From assembly GCF_029309905.1 (NCBI RefSeq), contig NZ_JARBJP010000003.1, forward strand, positions 186,001 to 250,000: 64,000 nt of DNA, written 5' to 3'. The DNA comes from Brytella acorum. GTDB taxonomy: Bacteria > Pseudomonadota > Alphaproteobacteria > Acetobacterales > Acetobacteraceae. Each line of letters opens with the position of its first letter. The stretch's first letter is position 1. This document shows positions 50,728 through 60,855 of this stretch, piece after piece. The notes beneath the pieces were generated by a model, which was not told the DNA's origin, did no database searches, and saw only the letters and a list, made by a program, of their open reading frames with translations. Position numbers and translations under genes: made by a program.

Positions 50728-51153
50728 TCAGGCTGCGAGGGGTTCTTCACCCGTCACGTTCTGGACCGGACCACTATCCTTGCCCTTGGCGTCCTGATCG
50801 CGCTCGACCATCTCGATGACAGCCATATCGGCGTTGTCGCCATAGCGAACACCTGCCTTCAGCACGCGCGTGTAACCGCCTGAACGGCTCTTGTAGCGCT
50901 CGGCGACCGCCGAGAAGAGCTTCGAGACGATGGTCTCGTCGCGCAGTTCAGCGAAAGCCTGACGGCGCGCATGCAGCGTACCGCGCTTTCCGAGCGTGAT
51001 CAGCTTCTCCACGAGCGGACGAAGTTCTTTCGCCTTGGGCAGTGTCGTTGTGATCTGCTCGTGCTTGATGAGCGCGACGGCCATGTTGCGGAACATGGCT
51101 GCGCGGTGGGTAGAGGTAACATTGAGCTTACGCCCGGCAACACCATGACGCAT
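50728..51153 (-). CDS. rplQ: 50S ribosomal protein L17
   Basis: L17 binds 23S rRNA near the exit tunnel. The 141-residue protein has [41 protein letters not shown] and [22 protein letters not shown], then a variable acidic tail. It is last in the alpha operon, 31 nt after rpoA, and is followed by a terminator. Confidence 0.97.
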   Translation of the reverse strand: MRHGVAGRKLNVTSTHRAAMFRNMAVALIKHEQITTTLPKAKELRPLVEKLITLGKRGTLHARRQAFAELRDETIVSKLFSAVAERYKSRSGGYTRVLKAGVRYGDNADMAVIEMVERDQDAKGKDSGPVQNVTGEEPLAA

Positions 51154-51184
51154 GGTCGTTCTTCCTTTCTATACGAAACTGGCC

Positions 51185-52204
51185 TCAGAACGTCTCGTCG
51201 AGACGCTTGGCCAGTTCCTCAATGTTCTCGGGCGGCCATGCCGGCACATTCATGCCAAGCGACAGACCCATGGAAGTCAGGACTTCCTTGATTTCATTCA
51301 GAGATTTGCGTCCAAAATTCGGCGTACGCAGCATCTCCTGCTCAGACTTCTGAACCAGATCGCCGATGTAGACGATATTGTCGTTCTTCAGGCAGTTCGC
51401 ACTGCGGACCGAGAGTTCGAGCTCATCGACCTTGCGCAGGAGATTGCGATTGAACGGCAGATCGTCATGCGGCTCTTCCTGACGGACCGGACGCGGTTCG
51501 TCGAAGTTGATGAAGAGCTGGAGCTGGTCCTGAAGGATACGAGCCGCAAGCGCGAGCGCATCTTCAGGCGTGACGGCACCATTGGTCTCGACCGTCAGCA
51601 ACAGCTTGTCATAGTCAGTGACCTGACCGACGCGCGTCGGCTCGACCTTGTAGGAGACGCGACGAACCGGTGAGTAGATCGCATCAATCGGAATAAGACC
51701 GATCGGCGCATCCTCGGGACGGTTCGCGGCGGCCGGAACGTAGCCTTTACCGGTGTTGACCGTCAGTTCCATGCTCAGCTTCACGCCGTCATCGAGCGTG
51801 CAGATGACGAGATCCGGATTGGTGATCTCGATATCGTGGCCTGCCTGGATCTGGCTGGCGCGCACTTCCCCAGGCCCTGTCGCCGTCAGGATCATGCGCT
51901 TCGGGCCCTCGCCATGCATGCGCAGGGCAAGCTGCTTGATGTTCAGCACGATATCCGTGACGTCTTCGCGGACACCCGGAACCGACGAGAACTCATGCAG
52001 AACGCCGTCGATCTGGATCGCGGTCACAGCCGCGCCCTGAAGCGAAGAAAGCAGAACGCGACGGATCGCGTTGCCGAGGGTCAAACCAAAGCCGCGCTCA
52101 AGGGGCTCCGCGACGACGGTAGCCGTCTTGGACGGCTCGGCGCCGGGCTCGACTTCCAGCTTCTCCGGCTTGATGAGCGACTGCCAGTTTTTCTGGAGAA
52201 CCAA
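51185..52204 (-). CDS. rpoA: RNA polymerase alpha subunit (TTG start)
   Basis: RpoA assembles RNA polymerase and contacts activators through its C-terminal domain. The 339-residue protein has the N-terminal dimer domain ([33 protein letters not shown]) and the C-terminal domain ([35 protein letters not shown]). The start is a TTG at 52204: the in-frame codons upstream meet a stop after six, no later ATG is available before the core, and AAGG lies 8 nt upstream. This agrees with the alphaproteobacterial V/ALQKNWQ start. Confidence 0.97.
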   Translation of the reverse strand: MVLQKNWQSLIKPEKLEVEPGAEPSKTATVVAEPLERGFGLTLGNAIRRVLLSSLQGAAVTAIQIDGVLHEFSSVPGVREDVTDIVLNIKQLALRMHGEGPKRMILTATGPGEVRASQIQAGHDIEITNPDLVICTLDDGVKLSMELTVNTGKGYVPAAANRPEDAPIGLIPIDAIYSPVRRVSYKVEPTRVGQVTDYDKLLLTVETNGAVTPEDALALAARILQDQLQLFINFDEPRPVRQEEPHDDLPFNRNLLRKVDELELSVRSANCLKNDNIVYIGDLVQKSEQEMLRTPNFGRKSLNEIKEVLTSMGLSLGMNVPAWPPENIEELAKRLDETF

Positions 52205-52360
52205 TGTCGTGGCCTTTCAAACAACGCGTTCCACCGGGACCCGAAGGAACGAAGGCCGCATCAATCATGCGGCCAATCGAAGCACGAAGATGCACCCGGG
52301 CAACAGCCCGAGAACATCCCGATACCATCGTGCCTGACCTAGATCAGACACGACCCGCGA

Positions 52361-52753
52361 TCAAACGCGACGGCGTTTACGCGGGCGGCAGCCGTTATGC
52401 GGGACCGGCGTCATGTCACGGATCGACGTAATCGAAAAGCCGACGGCCTGAAGGGCACGCAGCGCGCTCTCACGTCCCGAACCCGGACCGGACACTTCGA
52501 TCTCCAAAGTCTCCATGCCATGCTCGCGCGCCTTGCGGCCCGCGTCCTCGGCAGCGACCTGAGCGGCATAAGGCGTGGACTTCCGCGAGCCCTTGAAGCC
52601 CTGCGCACCCGCCGAAGACCACGCGATGGCGTTGCCCTGCGCGTCAGCGATGGTGATCATCGTGTTGTTGAACGTGGAGAGCACATGCGCCACGCCTGAG
52701 ATAATGTTCTTGCGCTCTTTTTTGCGGATGCGCGGTGCTGCGGCCTTGGCCAT
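52361..52753 (-). CDS. rpsK: 30S ribosomal protein S11
   Basis: S11 sits at the 30S platform next to the mRNA path. The 130-residue protein has the expected [42 protein letters not shown] and the C-terminal [18 protein letters not shown]. It lies between rpsM and rpoA in the alpha operon, with 156 nt before rpoA. Confidence 0.97.
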   Translation of the reverse strand: MAKAAAPRIRKKERKNIISGVAHVLSTFNNTMITIADAQGNAIAWSSAGAQGFKGSRKSTPYAAQVAAEDAGRKAREHGMETLEIEVSGPGSGRESALRALQAVGFSITSIRDMTPVPHNGCRPRKRRRV

Positions 52754-52788
52754 CGTGAGGTCGTCCTAAATCTGTCGTGGGAGCGGGA

Positions 52789-53166
52789 TTAGCGCGTCGC
52801 TTTCTTCTTACCGGCAATCGCGACAGCCTTACCCTTGCGGGTACGTGCATTCGTATGCGTACGCTGGCCGCGAACCGGCAGACCGCGACGATGACGCAGA
52901 CCGCGATAGCAGCCCAGATCCATCAGACGCTTGATGTTCATCGCCGTTTCACGACGAAGATCACCTTCCACACGATAGTCGCCATCAATCAGTTCACGGA
53001 TCTTCGTGATCTCGTCGTCGCTCAGTTCATTGACGCGCTTGGCATCAGGAATTTCAAGCTTCTGGCAGATCTTCTCAGCTGTCGACGGACCAATACCGTA
53101 GATGTAGCTGAGGGCGATCACCACCCGCTTGTTGGTCGGAATATTCACGCCGGCAATACGCGCCAC
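52789..53166 (-). CDS. rpsM: 30S ribosomal protein S13
   Basis: S13 is in the 30S head and bridges to the 50S subunit. The 125-residue protein has [34 protein letters not shown] and [21 protein letters not shown]. It starts with GTG at 53166, which gives the usual ARIAGV N terminus with GGAG 8 nt upstream; a GTG at 53175 is less well spaced. It is first in the alpha operon, behind its own promoter. Confidence 0.96.
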   Translation of the reverse strand: MARIAGVNIPTNKRVVIALSYIYGIGPSTAEKICQKLEIPDAKRVNELSDDEITKIRELIDGDYRVEGDLRRETAMNIKRLMDLGCYRGLRHRRGLPVRGQRTHTNARTRKGKAVAIAGKKKATR

Positions 53167-53353
53167 GCCACTCACTCCCCACCCGGCACAGTGTGACGGG
53201 GTCTTTTGCTAAAGTTCGTCCGAAAATTCCGGACACACTCGTGTTTCTTTTTCTCCGGCCCAAGCCAGATCAAAATGTTGCCGCGAAATGCCTCCGCCCC
53301 GATTCTGTCGGTCGGTCAGAGACTTCAGCGCGACGCCTATGTCGAGGGCGCGC

Positions 53354-53381
53354 AATATAACGGCACCCCCATTTGAGTCAA
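53354..53381 (-). promoter_or_regulatory. Sigma-70-type promoter for rpsM-rpsK-rpoA-rplQ
   Basis: Read on the minus strand, TTGACT (-35, 53381-53376) and TATATT (-10, 53359-53354) are 16 nt apart, about 190 nt before rpsM. This is a near-consensus promoter within the cluster, right after the adk hairpin. Confidence 0.7.
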
Positions 53382-53390
53382 ACAAAACTG

Positions 53391-53406
53391 ATCACTTTTT
53401 CGTGAT
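53391..53406 (-). terminator. Weak hairpin after adk
   Basis: ATCAC and GTGAT pair across six bases, 11 nt past the adk stop. On the minus strand it is followed by AGTTTTGTTT, so it may partly terminate the spc operon before the rpsM promoter. Confidence 0.5.
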
Positions 53407-53416
53407 ATCAACTTGA

Positions 53417-54085
53417 TCAATCGATCGGCTGCGCGCCCTGGTGTTCGAGATACCGATCGATCGCGCCCGTAACTTCCCCTATCGGAGCCATACCGTCGAT
53501 ACGAACCAGGCGATGCGCCTTTTCATAATACGGCAGGATCGGCGTCGTCTGCCGGTGGTAGACCGCCAGACGCTTCGCGACCGTCTCGGGATTGTCGTCA
53601 GGCCTGCGGATGAAATCGTGACTTCCACAGATGTCGCACACGCCCGGAACATGCGTAGGCTTCAGCGTATCGTGATAGCTCGCGCCGCATTTCGCACATG
53701 TGTACCGACCGGCGATGCGTTCGGTCAGAACTTTTTCATCCACTTCCAGAAGCAGAACAGCGTCGATGCGTTTGCCGCGCGCCGCGAGCATCGTGTCCAG
53801 CGCCTCGGCCTGGGACTCAGTGCGAGGAAAGCCATCCAAGATGAAACCCCGCGCGCAGTCAGCTTTCTGAATGCGCGCTTCGATCATCGTGATCATGATT
53901 TCATCGGGAAGAAACTCGCCACGCGCCATGATGGCGCCAGCGCGCTTTCCGATATCAGACCCGGCCGCGACTTCCGCTCGCAGCATGTCGCCCGTCGACA
54001 CCTGGACAAATCCATAGCGTGCCTCGAGGCGTTTCGCCTGCGTTCCCTTGCCAGCACCCGGAGCGCCCAGAAGAATGATATTCAC
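53417..54085 (-). CDS. adk: Adenylate kinase
   Basis: Interconverts AMP + ATP and 2 ADP. The 222-residue protein has the P-loop MNIILLGAPGAGKGTQAKRL, FILDGFPRTESQAEAL, and a zinc-type LID with CAKC and CDIC cysteine pairs (residues about 136-139 and 159-162). It starts with a GTG at 54085 that overlaps the secY stop (GTGA), so it is coupled to secY. Confidence 0.96.
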   Translation of the reverse strand: MNIILLGAPGAGKGTQAKRLEARYGFVQVSTGDMLRAEVAAGSDIGKRAGAIMARGEFLPDEIMITMIEARIQKADCARGFILDGFPRTESQAEALDTMLAARGKRIDAVLLLEVDEKVLTERIAGRYTCAKCGASYHDTLKPTHVPGVCDICGSHDFIRRPDDNPETVAKRLAVYHRQTTPILPYYEKAHRLVRIDGMAPIGEVTGAIDRYLEHQGAQPID

Positions 54086-55482
54086 GAGGGCCTCCGGTCA
54101 CGTGGCATGCGCGCGCTGGGCAAGCGCTGCCCACTGCCAGCGCGGCCGGTCCGATTTCTCTGTTTGCGTATCAGCCCCTGATAACGATGAGCAACGAGAT
54201 GCGACTGGACCTGCGTGATGGTGTCGATCGTTACCGAGACGATGATGATCAGACTCGTACCACCAAAATAGAACGGCACGTTGTAGTGGCTGATCAGGAT
54301 CTGCGGCAGCAGGCAAACGGCCACCAGATAAAGCGCGCCGATCGTCGTCAGGCGAGACAGGATACGATCGAAATAGCTGGCCGTATTTGCGCCCGGCCGG
54401 ATGCCCGGAATGAAGCCGCCCTGCTTACGCAGATTTTCGGCGGTCTCCTCGGGATTGAACGTTATCGCAGCATAGAAATACGAGAAAAACAGAATCATCG
54501 CCGCATAGAACAGCATATAAAGCGGCTGCCCCTGCCCGAGTTCCTGGCCAAGAAACGAGAGCCAGCCGGGCATTGATTTCCCGTTCATGAATCCCGAAAC
54601 GGTGACAGGAATCAATAGCACGGAAGATGCGAAGATGGGCGGAATCACGCCAGCCGTGTTGACCTTCAGCGGCATATGCGTGGAATCGCCACCATAGACA
54701 CGATTGCCGACCTGCCGCTTGGGATACTGAATCACCACGCGACGCTGCGCCATTTCCATAAACACGATGAACGCGATCGTCAGCGCTGCGAGGACCAGGA
54801 AGATCAGCACGAAAACCGGAGAGAGCGCCCCGGTATAGCCGAGCTGAAACAGGCTCACGAGTGCATTCGGCAGATTTGCGACGATGCCGGCAAAAATAAT
54901 CAGCGATATCCCGTTACCAACGCCACGGGCCGTGATCTGCTCGCCAAGCCACATCAGGAACATTGTCCCGCCGACGAGCGTCACAACGCAGGAAATAAGG
55001 AAAAATGCCCCTGGAGCGACGACGGCCGAAGCACCGCTGCTCGTCATGTTCTCCAGCCCGACGGCGATACCGTATGCCTGGAACAACGCGATAAAGACCG
55101 TCAGGTAACGCGTGTATTGATTGAGCTTCTTGCGTCCCTGCTCGCCTTCCTTCTTCAACGCTTCCAACGAAGGAAGTGCTGTCGAGAGCAACTGCACGAT
55201 AATGGATGCGCTGATATAGGGCATGATGTTCAACGCGAACACCGTCATGCGACCGAGAGCGCCGCCGGTGAACATGTCGAACATGCCCAGGATGCCGCCC
55301 TGATGCTGGGCCAGAAGCTGTCCCATAACCGTCGCATCCACACCCGGCACAGGGATGTAGGTGCCAAGCCGGTAGACGATGAGGGCTCCGAGCGTGAACC
55401 AGATACGCTTCTTGAGCTCTGTCGCCTTCGCAAACGAACTCATATTGAGATTGGCGGCGAGCTGCTCCGCAGACGAGGCCAT
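54082..55482 (-). CDS. secY: Preprotein translocase subunit SecY
   Basis: SecY forms the Sec translocation pore in the inner membrane. The 466-residue protein has ten hydrophobic segments and the family motifs RLGTYIPVPGVD, GIMPYISASI-like IMPYISASIIVQLL, and QYPKRQVGNRVYGGDSTHMPLKVNTAG in part. It lies between rplO and adk as usual in the spc operon, and its C-terminal tail is longer and Arg-rich. Confidence 0.96.
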   Translation of the reverse strand: MASSAEQLAANLNMSSFAKATELKKRIWFTLGALIVYRLGTYIPVPGVDATVMGQLLAQHQGGILGMFDMFTGGALGRMTVFALNIMPYISASIIVQLLSTALPSLEALKKEGEQGRKKLNQYTRYLTVFIALFQAYGIAVGLENMTSSGASAVVAPGAFFLISCVVTLVGGTMFLMWLGEQITARGVGNGISLIIFAGIVANLPNALVSLFQLGYTGALSPVFVLIFLVLAALTIAFIVFMEMAQRRVVIQYPKRQVGNRVYGGDSTHMPLKVNTAGVIPPIFASSVLLIPVTVSGFMNGKSMPGWLSFLGQELGQGQPLYMLFYAAMILFFSYFYAAITFNPEETAENLRKQGGFIPGIRPGANTASYFDRILSRLTTIGALYLVAVCLLPQILISHYNVPFYFGGTSLIIIVSVTIDTITQVQSHLVAHRYQGLIRKQRNRTGRAGSGQRLPSARMPRDRRPS

Positions 55483-55589
55483 CTACTGGTCCTTTCACAA
55501 AAACAGCGCCGCCGCGCGGGCGCGGGACGCTGTCCAGTTCAACAGTGACGCCCGCCCGATGTAAAGCGCGCGTCGTGTCGCATTCAGGA

Positions 55590-56078
55590 TCAGGCTGCCG
55601 GAGCGGCCTCTTCCTTAGTCACGGTCACCTTCACCGAACCGCCAGCCTTTTCCACCGCGGCAACCGCCGCGGCAGAAGCGCCGGAGACCTCGATCGAAAC
55701 CTTGTGGGTCAGAGCACCGGAGGCGAGCAGACGGACACCGGCATATTTACCAGTCCCGATCAGACCCGCTGCGGCCAGCGCCTTCTCGTCAACAACCACA
55801 TCGGCCTTGAGCTTGCCATCAGCGATCGCCTTCTCAATCTTCGTCAGGTTCACGGGAGCGTAAACCTTGCGGAAGATGTTCTTGAAGCCGCGCTTCGGCA
55901 TACGGCGATACAGCGGAAGCTGGCCACCCTCAAAACCATTGAGAGATACGCCTTCGCGCGCCTTCTGCCCCTTAACGCCGCGACCGGAAGTCTTGCCCTT
56001 ACCGGACCCGATTCCGCGACCAAGGCGTTTCTTGCGATAATGAGAACCCTCATTATCACGAATTTCATTGAGCTTCAT
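55590..56078 (-). CDS. rplO: 50S ribosomal protein L15
   Basis: L15 is an internal 50S assembly protein. The 162-residue protein has [42 protein letters not shown] and [18 protein letters not shown]. It follows rpmD with 1 nt between, and precedes secY by 107 nt. Confidence 0.97.
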   Translation of the reverse strand: MKLNEIRDNEGSHYRKKRLGRGIGSGKGKTSGRGVKGQKAREGVSLNGFEGGQLPLYRRMPKRGFKNIFRKVYAPVNLTKIEKAIADGKLKADVVVDEKALAAAGLIGTGKYAGVRLLASGALTHKVSIEVSGASAAAVAAVEKAGGSVKVTVTKEEAAPAA

Positions 56079-56079
56079 G

Positions 56080-56268
56080 TTAGTCCTCCACCTTCACAAG
56101 GTGGGCGATCTTACGGATCATGCCACGAACCGAAGGTGTATCCTCCAGCTCACGCACACTGCCGATACCGCGCAGGCCGAGCCCCACAAGCGTCTGCTTC
56201 TGCGAGGCGACCTTACCGATCCCCGAGGCGATCTGTTTGATGCGGACGGTGTTCTTAGCGTCAGCCAT
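56080..56268 (-). CDS. rpmD: 50S ribosomal protein L30
   Basis: A 62-residue protein with the L30 pattern [20 protein letters not shown] and [21 protein letters not shown]. The ATG at 56268 overlaps the rpsE stop by 8 nt; longer in-frame starts are rejected. Confidence 0.96.
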   Translation of the reverse strand: MADAKNTVRIKQIASGIGKVASQKQTLVGLGLRGIGSVRELEDTPSVRGMIRKIAHLVKVED

Positions 56269-56842
56269 GAGCGGCCTCCACATGTTCCTCGATCGCAGTC
56301 TCGCGCTTGCCGAACAACTCAGAAGCCTTCTTGCCACGACGATTCGCCACGGCGCGCGGGCTGCTGCAATGCTGAAGAGCGTCAAAGGTCGCCTTCACCA
56401 TGTTGTGCGGGTTACGCGTTCCGAGCGACTTGGCAACGACATCGCTGACACCCAGCGATTCAAACACCGCGCGCATCGGACCACCGGCGATGATACCCGT
56501 TCCGGCTTCGGCCGCACGCACAACGACCTTGCCAGCACCGAAATGCCCGTACGTGTCGTGATGCAGCGTGCGCCCCTCTTTCATCGGAACACGGATCATC
56601 GTGCGCTTCGCACGCTCGGTGGCCTTACGGATCGCCTCGGGAACTTCACGAGCCTTGCCAGCTCCGAAGCCCACACGCCCCTTCTGGTCACCGACGACAA
56701 CCAGCGCGGCAAAAGCGAAACGACGTCCACCCTTGACCACCTTGGCGACACGGTTGATCGTTACCAGCTTGTCGACCAGGTCGTCCTGTTCGCGGTCACG
56801 ATCGCGACCACCACGGCCGCCTTCTCTTGGCTCTCGTGCCAT
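56261..56842 (-). CDS. rpsE: 30S ribosomal protein S5
   Basis: S5 helps mRNA helicase activity and fidelity at the 30S entry. The 193-residue protein has [39 protein letters not shown] and AGPMRAVFE-like [20 protein letters not shown]. Its N terminus is Arg/Gly/Glu-rich ([18 protein letters not shown]), as in other Alphaproteobacteria. The ATG at 56842 is chosen; an in-frame start to 56977 lies in rplR. Confidence 0.97.
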   Translation of the reverse strand: MAREPREGGRGGRDRDREQDDLVDKLVTINRVAKVVKGGRRFAFAALVVVGDQKGRVGFGAGKAREVPEAIRKATERAKRTMIRVPMKEGRTLHHDTYGHFGAGKVVVRAAEAGTGIIAGGPMRAVFESLGVSDVVAKSLGTRNPHNMVKATFDALQHCSSPRAVANRRGKKASELFGKRETAIEEHVEAAHG

Positions 56843-56855
56843 GTGTGATCTCTCC

Positions 56856-57218
56856 TTAGAACGCAAGCCCGCCCTCGCGGGCAGCTTCCGCCAGGGCCTT
56901 AACCCTACCGTGATACAGATACGAACCGCGATCGAAGACGACCTTATCGACGCCCGCTGCTTTGGCGCGTTCGGCAATAAGCTTGCCGATCACCGAAGCC
57001 GCATCGACGTTCGCGCCCGTCTTTCCAGCCGAACGAAGATCTTTCTCCAGCGTCGACGCGCTTGCAAGCGTAACGCCTGCGGCGTCGTCGATCACCTGAG
57101 CATAGATGTTCTTGCCAGAGCGGAAGACCGACAAACGCGGCCGGCCACCGCTCTTGCGGCGAAGCTGGAAGCGCAGCCGCTGACGGCGACGCTCCTGCAA
57201 ACCCTGCTGCGTAGCCAT
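56856..57218 (-). CDS. rplR: 50S ribosomal protein L18
   Basis: L18 binds 5S rRNA. The 120-residue protein has [41 protein letters not shown] and [20 protein letters not shown]. Its ATG overlaps the rplF stop by 1 nt. Confidence 0.97.
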   Translation of the reverse strand: MATQQGLQERRRQRLRFQLRRKSGGRPRLSVFRSGKNIYAQVIDDAAGVTLASASTLEKDLRSAGKTGANVDAASVIGKLIAERAKAAGVDKVVFDRGSYLYHGRVKALAEAAREGGLAF

Positions 57219-57754
57219 TATTTCTTCTTGCCTTCCTTACGACGGAGCACTTCGGTCTCGTAACGCACACCCTTGCCCTTGTAGGGCTCCGGCTTGCGGA
57301 AATTACGAATGTCGAGCGCAACCTGACCCACACGCTGCTTGTCGTTACCTTCGACGGTGATCGAGGTGGGACGCGGCGTCGTGATCTTGACGTCAGCCGG
57401 GATCGGATAAACGACGTCGTGCGAAAAACCGAGGTTCATTACGAGATTCGAACCCTGGACTGACGCACGGAAACCCGTTCCCTGAATCTCGAGCGTCTTG
57501 GAGAAGCCCTCCGAAACACCCTTGATGAGATTGGCGATCAGAGCGCGCGTCGTGCCCCACATCGTCCAGTTTTCGCTCGAGCGATTGCCGACAGGCTTCA
57601 CCGCGACCGAGCCGTCCTCGACCTTCGCCTCGACAAGACGCGAAAGCGGAATGCTGAGCGAGCCGCGCTTGCCCTTGACCGTCAGGGAACCATCAGCGAT
57701 CGCGACGTCCACACCAGCCGGAATGGCAACGGGATATTTACCAACACGTGACAT
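57218..57754 (-). CDS. rplF: 50S ribosomal protein L6
   Basis: L6 lies at the base of the L7/L12 stalk near the factor site. The 178-residue protein has [50 protein letters not shown] and [21 protein letters not shown]. The ATG at 57754 fits; longer in-frame sequence to 57871 belongs to the rpsH region. Confidence 0.97.
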   Translation of the reverse strand: MSRVGKYPVAIPAGVDVAIADGSLTVKGKRGSLSIPLSRLVEAKVEDGSVAVKPVGNRSSENWTMWGTTRALIANLIKGVSEGFSKTLEIQGTGFRASVQGSNLVMNLGFSHDVVYPIPADVKITTPRPTSITVEGNDKQRVGQVALDIRNFRKPEPYKGKGVRYETEVLRRKEGKKK

Positions 57755-57764
57755 GAGTCTCTCC

Positions 57765-58163
57765 TCAGAACACGCGGCAGAGGACTTCGCCGCCAACATT
57801 GGCGGCGCGAGCCTCGATGTCCGAAAGGACACCACGCGGGGTTGAGAGGATCGACACGCCAAGCCCGGCATAGACGCGCGGCAATTCCTTGATCTTGGAA
57901 TAAACGCGACGCCCGGGCTTGGAGACGCGATGGATTTCCTTGATCACCGGCTGGCCGTCGGCATATTTCAGCTCGATGCGCAGCTGCGAGATGCCCTTGC
58001 GGAGCTCCTCGGTCTGGTAACCACGGATATAACCTTCGCGACGCAGAGCCTCGAGAACGTTGGCGCGCAGCTTGGAAGCCGGTGCGATGCATGCCGCATG
58101 ACGCGCACGCTGCGCGTTGCGGATGCGGGTGAGCATATCACCCAGCGGATCAGAAAGAGACAT
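57765..58163 (-). CDS. rpsH: 30S ribosomal protein S8
   Basis: S8 binds central-domain 16S rRNA; in many bacteria it also represses the spc operon. The 132-residue protein has [39 protein letters not shown] and [21 protein letters not shown]. It lies between rpsN and rplF. Confidence 0.97.
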   Translation of the reverse strand: MSLSDPLGDMLTRIRNAQRARHAACIAPASKLRANVLEALRREGYIRGYQTEELRKGISQLRIELKYADGQPVIKEIHRVSKPGRRVYSKIKELPRVYAGLGVSILSTPRGVLSDIEARAANVGGEVLCRVF

Positions 58164-58174
58164 ATACTACCGCC

Positions 58175-58480
58175 TTACCAGCTCGACTTGACCATACCGG
58201 GGATGTGGCCGTTGGAGGCCAGATCGCGCAGCGCTATACGGCACAGCTCGAACTTCCGGTAATTGGCGCGGGAGCGACCCGTCAGCTTGCAGCGCAGCCG
58301 AACCCGTACCGCAGCACCGTTACGGGGCAGTTCCGCCAGCTTGATGGAAGCCTCGAAACGCTCCTCTACGGGGCGATCACGATCCTTGATGATATCTTTC
58401 AACGCGGTCCGCTTCGCCTTATCGCGCTTCGCCATATAGGCGCGCTTGGCGTTACGGTTCACGGCGGAGACTTTTGCCAT
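58175..58480 (-). CDS. rpsN: 30S ribosomal protein S14
   Basis: S14 is in the 30S head. The 101-residue protein is the zinc-free long form: [21 protein letters not shown] at the start, [20 protein letters not shown] and the C-terminal [16 protein letters not shown]. The ATG at 58480 is chosen over a start 6 nt upstream. Confidence 0.96.
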   Translation of the reverse strand: MAKVSAVNRNAKRAYMAKRDKAKRTALKDIIKDRDRPVEERFEASIKLAELPRNGAAVRVRLRCKLTGRSRANYRKFELCRIALRDLASNGHIPGMVKSSW

Positions 58481-58595
58481 GTTCAATATTCTCCCGGAAC
58501 CTGTCGGGCCAATCCCAACGGTTTTCCAAACAGCGTGTCTGTATAGGAGGCCGACCTTCGCTTGGAAAGCGAAAAAGCCGGCTCAACCTCCGAAA

Positions 58596-59159
58596 TCAAG
58601 CCTGGAACGGCAGATCAAACGCCTTGAGCAGCGCCTTGGCCTCGGCATCCGTCTTCGCACTCGTCACGAAGATGATATCCATACCGCGAACCGAATCGAC
58701 CTTATCGTAATCGATTTCAGGGAAAACGATCTGCTCCTTGATGCCCATGGCAAAATTGCCGCGACCATCAAAGCCCTTGTTGCCCGGCAAGCCACGGAAG
58801 TCGCGGATACGGGGCATCGCGATCGTCACGAGACGATCGAGAAACTCATACATCCGCTGACGACGCAGCGTGACCTTACAGCCGATCGGCAGACCCTCGC
58901 GGATCTTGAAACCTGCGATCGCCTTGCGGGCCAGCGTTTTCACCGGCTTCTGACCGGAGATCGCCGCCATTTCGGCCACGGCCGCATCGAGCTTCTTCTG
59001 ATCGCCCGCCGCTTCGCCGACGCCCATGTTCAGCACGATCTTCTCGAGCTTGGGCACCTGCATCGGGTTCTTGTAGTCGAATTCCTTCGTGAGCTGCTCG
59101 CGAAGAATATCCTTGTACCGCTGATGGAGACGCGGAACGTTGCGTGTCATATCGCTCAT
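58596..59159 (-). CDS. rplE: 50S ribosomal protein L5
   Basis: L5 contacts 5S rRNA and P-site tRNA. The 187-residue protein has [53 protein letters not shown] and [21 protein letters not shown]. The ATG at 59159 has GAGG about 8 nt upstream; ATG 59150 is in frame. 115 nt separate it from rpsN. Confidence 0.97.
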   Translation of the reverse strand: MSDMTRNVPRLHQRYKDILREQLTKEFDYKNPMQVPKLEKIVLNMGVGEAAGDQKKLDAAVAEMAAISGQKPVKTLARKAIAGFKIREGLPIGCKVTLRRQRMYEFLDRLVTIAMPRIRDFRGLPGNKGFDGRGNFAMGIKEQIVFPEIDYDKVDSVRGMDIIFVTSAKTDAEAKALLKAFDLPFQA

Positions 59160-59169
59160 TGTCGCCCCC

Positions 59170-59490
59170 TCAGCCTTCGATGACTTCGCCGGTCACCTTG
59201 GCGACGCGGACCTTGTGACCATTCTCGAGAACACGAAAACCGACGCGTGTCGGCTTGCCGCTCTTGGGATCGACCAGTTTCAGATTCGAGAGATGCACGG
59301 GCATCTCCTTGGCAACGATGCCACCGTCCTGATTGGTACGGCTGGGCTTCGTATGACGCTTCGCCACCGCGACGCCGCGAACGACGGCCTTCTCGGCCTG
59401 CGGCAGGACGGACAGTACCTCACCGCGCGTTCCACGCGCGGCTCCGGAAATGACCAGAACCTGGTCGCCCTTCTTGATACGTGCAGCCAT
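59170..59490 (-). CDS. rplX: 50S ribosomal protein L24
   Basis: L24 nucleates 50S assembly. The 106-residue protein has [41 protein letters not shown] and the typical MPVHLSNL. It shares one base with the rplN stop region and precedes rplE by 10 nt. Confidence 0.97.
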   Translation of the reverse strand: MAARIKKGDQVLVISGAARGTRGEVLSVLPQAEKAVVRGVAVAKRHTKPSRTNQDGGIVAKEMPVHLSNLKLVDPKSGKPTRVGFRVLENGHKVRVAKVTGEVIEG

Positions 59491-59858
59491 TACAGTACCT
59501 CCGGCGCCAGCGAGATGATTTTCATGAACTTGCGCGCGCGCAGTTCACGAACAACCGGTCCAAAGATACGGGTGCCAATCGGCTCCTGCTGCTTGTTGAT
59601 TAGCACTGCCGCGTTCCGGTCGAAACGGATGGCCGAACCGTCAGCGCGACGCACGGGATAAGAAGTACGAACGATCACCGCCTGGTGAACATCGCCCTTC
59701 TTAACCTTACCGCGGGGAATCGCTTCCTTGACGGACACGACGATCACGTCGCCGACCGAGGCGGTCTTCCGCTTGGAACCGCCCAGCACCTTGATGCACT
59801 GCACCTGACGCGCGCCGGAATTGTCGGCCACGTCGAGGTTGGTCTCGGGATGGATCAT
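59490..59858 (-). CDS. rplN: 50S ribosomal protein L14
   Basis: L14 is at the 50S interface and contacts 16S rRNA. The 122-residue protein has [41 protein letters not shown] and [20 protein letters not shown], all standard. Confidence 0.97.
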   Translation of the reverse strand: MIHPETNLDVADNSGARQVQCIKVLGGSKRKTASVGDVIVVSVKEAIPRGKVKKGDVHQAVIVRTSYPVRRADGSAIRFDRNAAVLINKQQEPIGTRIFGPVVRELRARKFMKIISLAPEVL

Positions 59859-59872
59859 TCCTCAGTCCCCTT

Positions 59873-60148
59873 TCAGACGGAAACCGGGTCGGCCGCGGCG
59901 GGGCCGAAAGGGGCACCGTTACGCGTAATCACCGTCCAGGTCTTCCGCTTGGAAATCGGCATGCACTCTTCAATGCGCACCATATCGCCAATCTTGCATT
60001 CATTCAGTTCATCATGGGCCGCATACTTCTTCGACCGGCGAATGAACTTCTTATAGAGCGGGTGCATGACACGACGATCGACAAGGACGGTCACCGTCTT
60101 GTCCATCTTGTCGCTGGTCACTCGCCCGTTCAGGACGCGCTTCGGCAT
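59873..60148 (-). CDS. rpsQ: 30S ribosomal protein S17
   Basis: S17 is a primary 16S rRNA-binding protein. The 91-residue protein has [40 protein letters not shown] and [19 protein letters not shown], with a short alphaproteobacterial C-terminal extension. Confidence 0.97.
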   Translation of the reverse strand: MPKRVLNGRVTSDKMDKTVTVLVDRRVMHPLYKKFIRRSKKYAAHDELNECKIGDMVRIEECMPISKRKTWTVITRNGAPFGPAAADPVSV

Positions 60149-60161
60149 CGCCCGTTACCTC

Positions 60162-60395
60162 TCAGGACTTTGTGGCGGACGTTTTTGCGCCCGCACTGTT
60201 CTTGGACTGGTGGACCACCGTTTTGATACGGGCGATCGCTCGACGCAGGATGCGAACACGCCCCTGCCCTTCGGACTGGCCGGTCGCGGCCTGAAACCGA
60301 AGGTTAAGCTGTTCGCGCTTCAGATCCTGAAGCAGCGTCTTGAGTTCATCACCGCTCTTCGCGCGAAGATCGGCAACCTTATAAGCGTCAGCCAT
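60162..60395 (-). CDS. rpmC: 50S ribosomal protein L29
   Basis: L29 surrounds the nascent-chain exit. The 77-residue protein has VADLRAKSGDELKTLLQDLK, QLNLRFQAATGQSEGQGRVR and an Ala/Lys/Ser C-terminal tail. The ATG at 60395 is chosen; in-frame sequence to 60527 lies in rplP. Confidence 0.96.
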   Translation of the reverse strand: MADAYKVADLRAKSGDELKTLLQDLKREQLNLRFQAATGQSEGQGRVRILRRAIARIKTVVHQSKNSAGAKTSATKS

Positions 60396-60396
60396 A

Positions 60397-60813
60397 TCAC
60401 GCCTCCCCGATGCGGGTGATGAACTTCGTCTTAATCGGCAGCTTCGCGGCGCCCAGAGCCAGAGCCTCGCGCGCCACTTCCGGCGGCACACCTTCGATTT
60501 CGAAAAGAATGCGGCCGGGCTTGACACGCGCCACCCAGAACTCAGGCGAACCCTTGCCGGAGCCCATGCGCACTTCGGCAGGCTTGGTCGAGACGGGCAA
60601 ATCCGGGAAAATCCGGATCCACACGCGACCTGCGCGCTTCATGGCACGCGTAATCGCACGACGCGATGCCTCGATCTGGCGTGCTGTAACACGCTCGGGC
60701 TCAAGGGCCTTCAGGCCGAACGCGCCGAAGTTCAGCGTCGTCCCACCCTTGGCCAACCCATGGATACGGCCCTTATGAGCCTTGCGAAACTTCGTCCGCT
60801 TCGGGGAAAGCAT
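60397..60813 (-). CDS. rplP: 50S ribosomal protein L16
   Basis: L16 organises the A-site of the 50S subunit. The 138-residue protein has [39 protein letters not shown] and [20 protein letters not shown]. The ATG at 60813 has AGGA 8 nt upstream and is preferred over ATG 60828. Confidence 0.97.
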   Translation of the reverse strand: MLSPKRTKFRKAHKGRIHGLAKGGTTLNFGAFGLKALEPERVTARQIEASRRAITRAMKRAGRVWIRIFPDLPVSTKPAEVRMGSGKGSPEFWVARVKPGRILFEIEGVPPEVAREALALGAAKLPIKTKFITRIGEA

Positions 60814-60855
60814 AGTCTCTATCCTCATGCGCCTCGCGGCGCGTCATCTCTCAAC

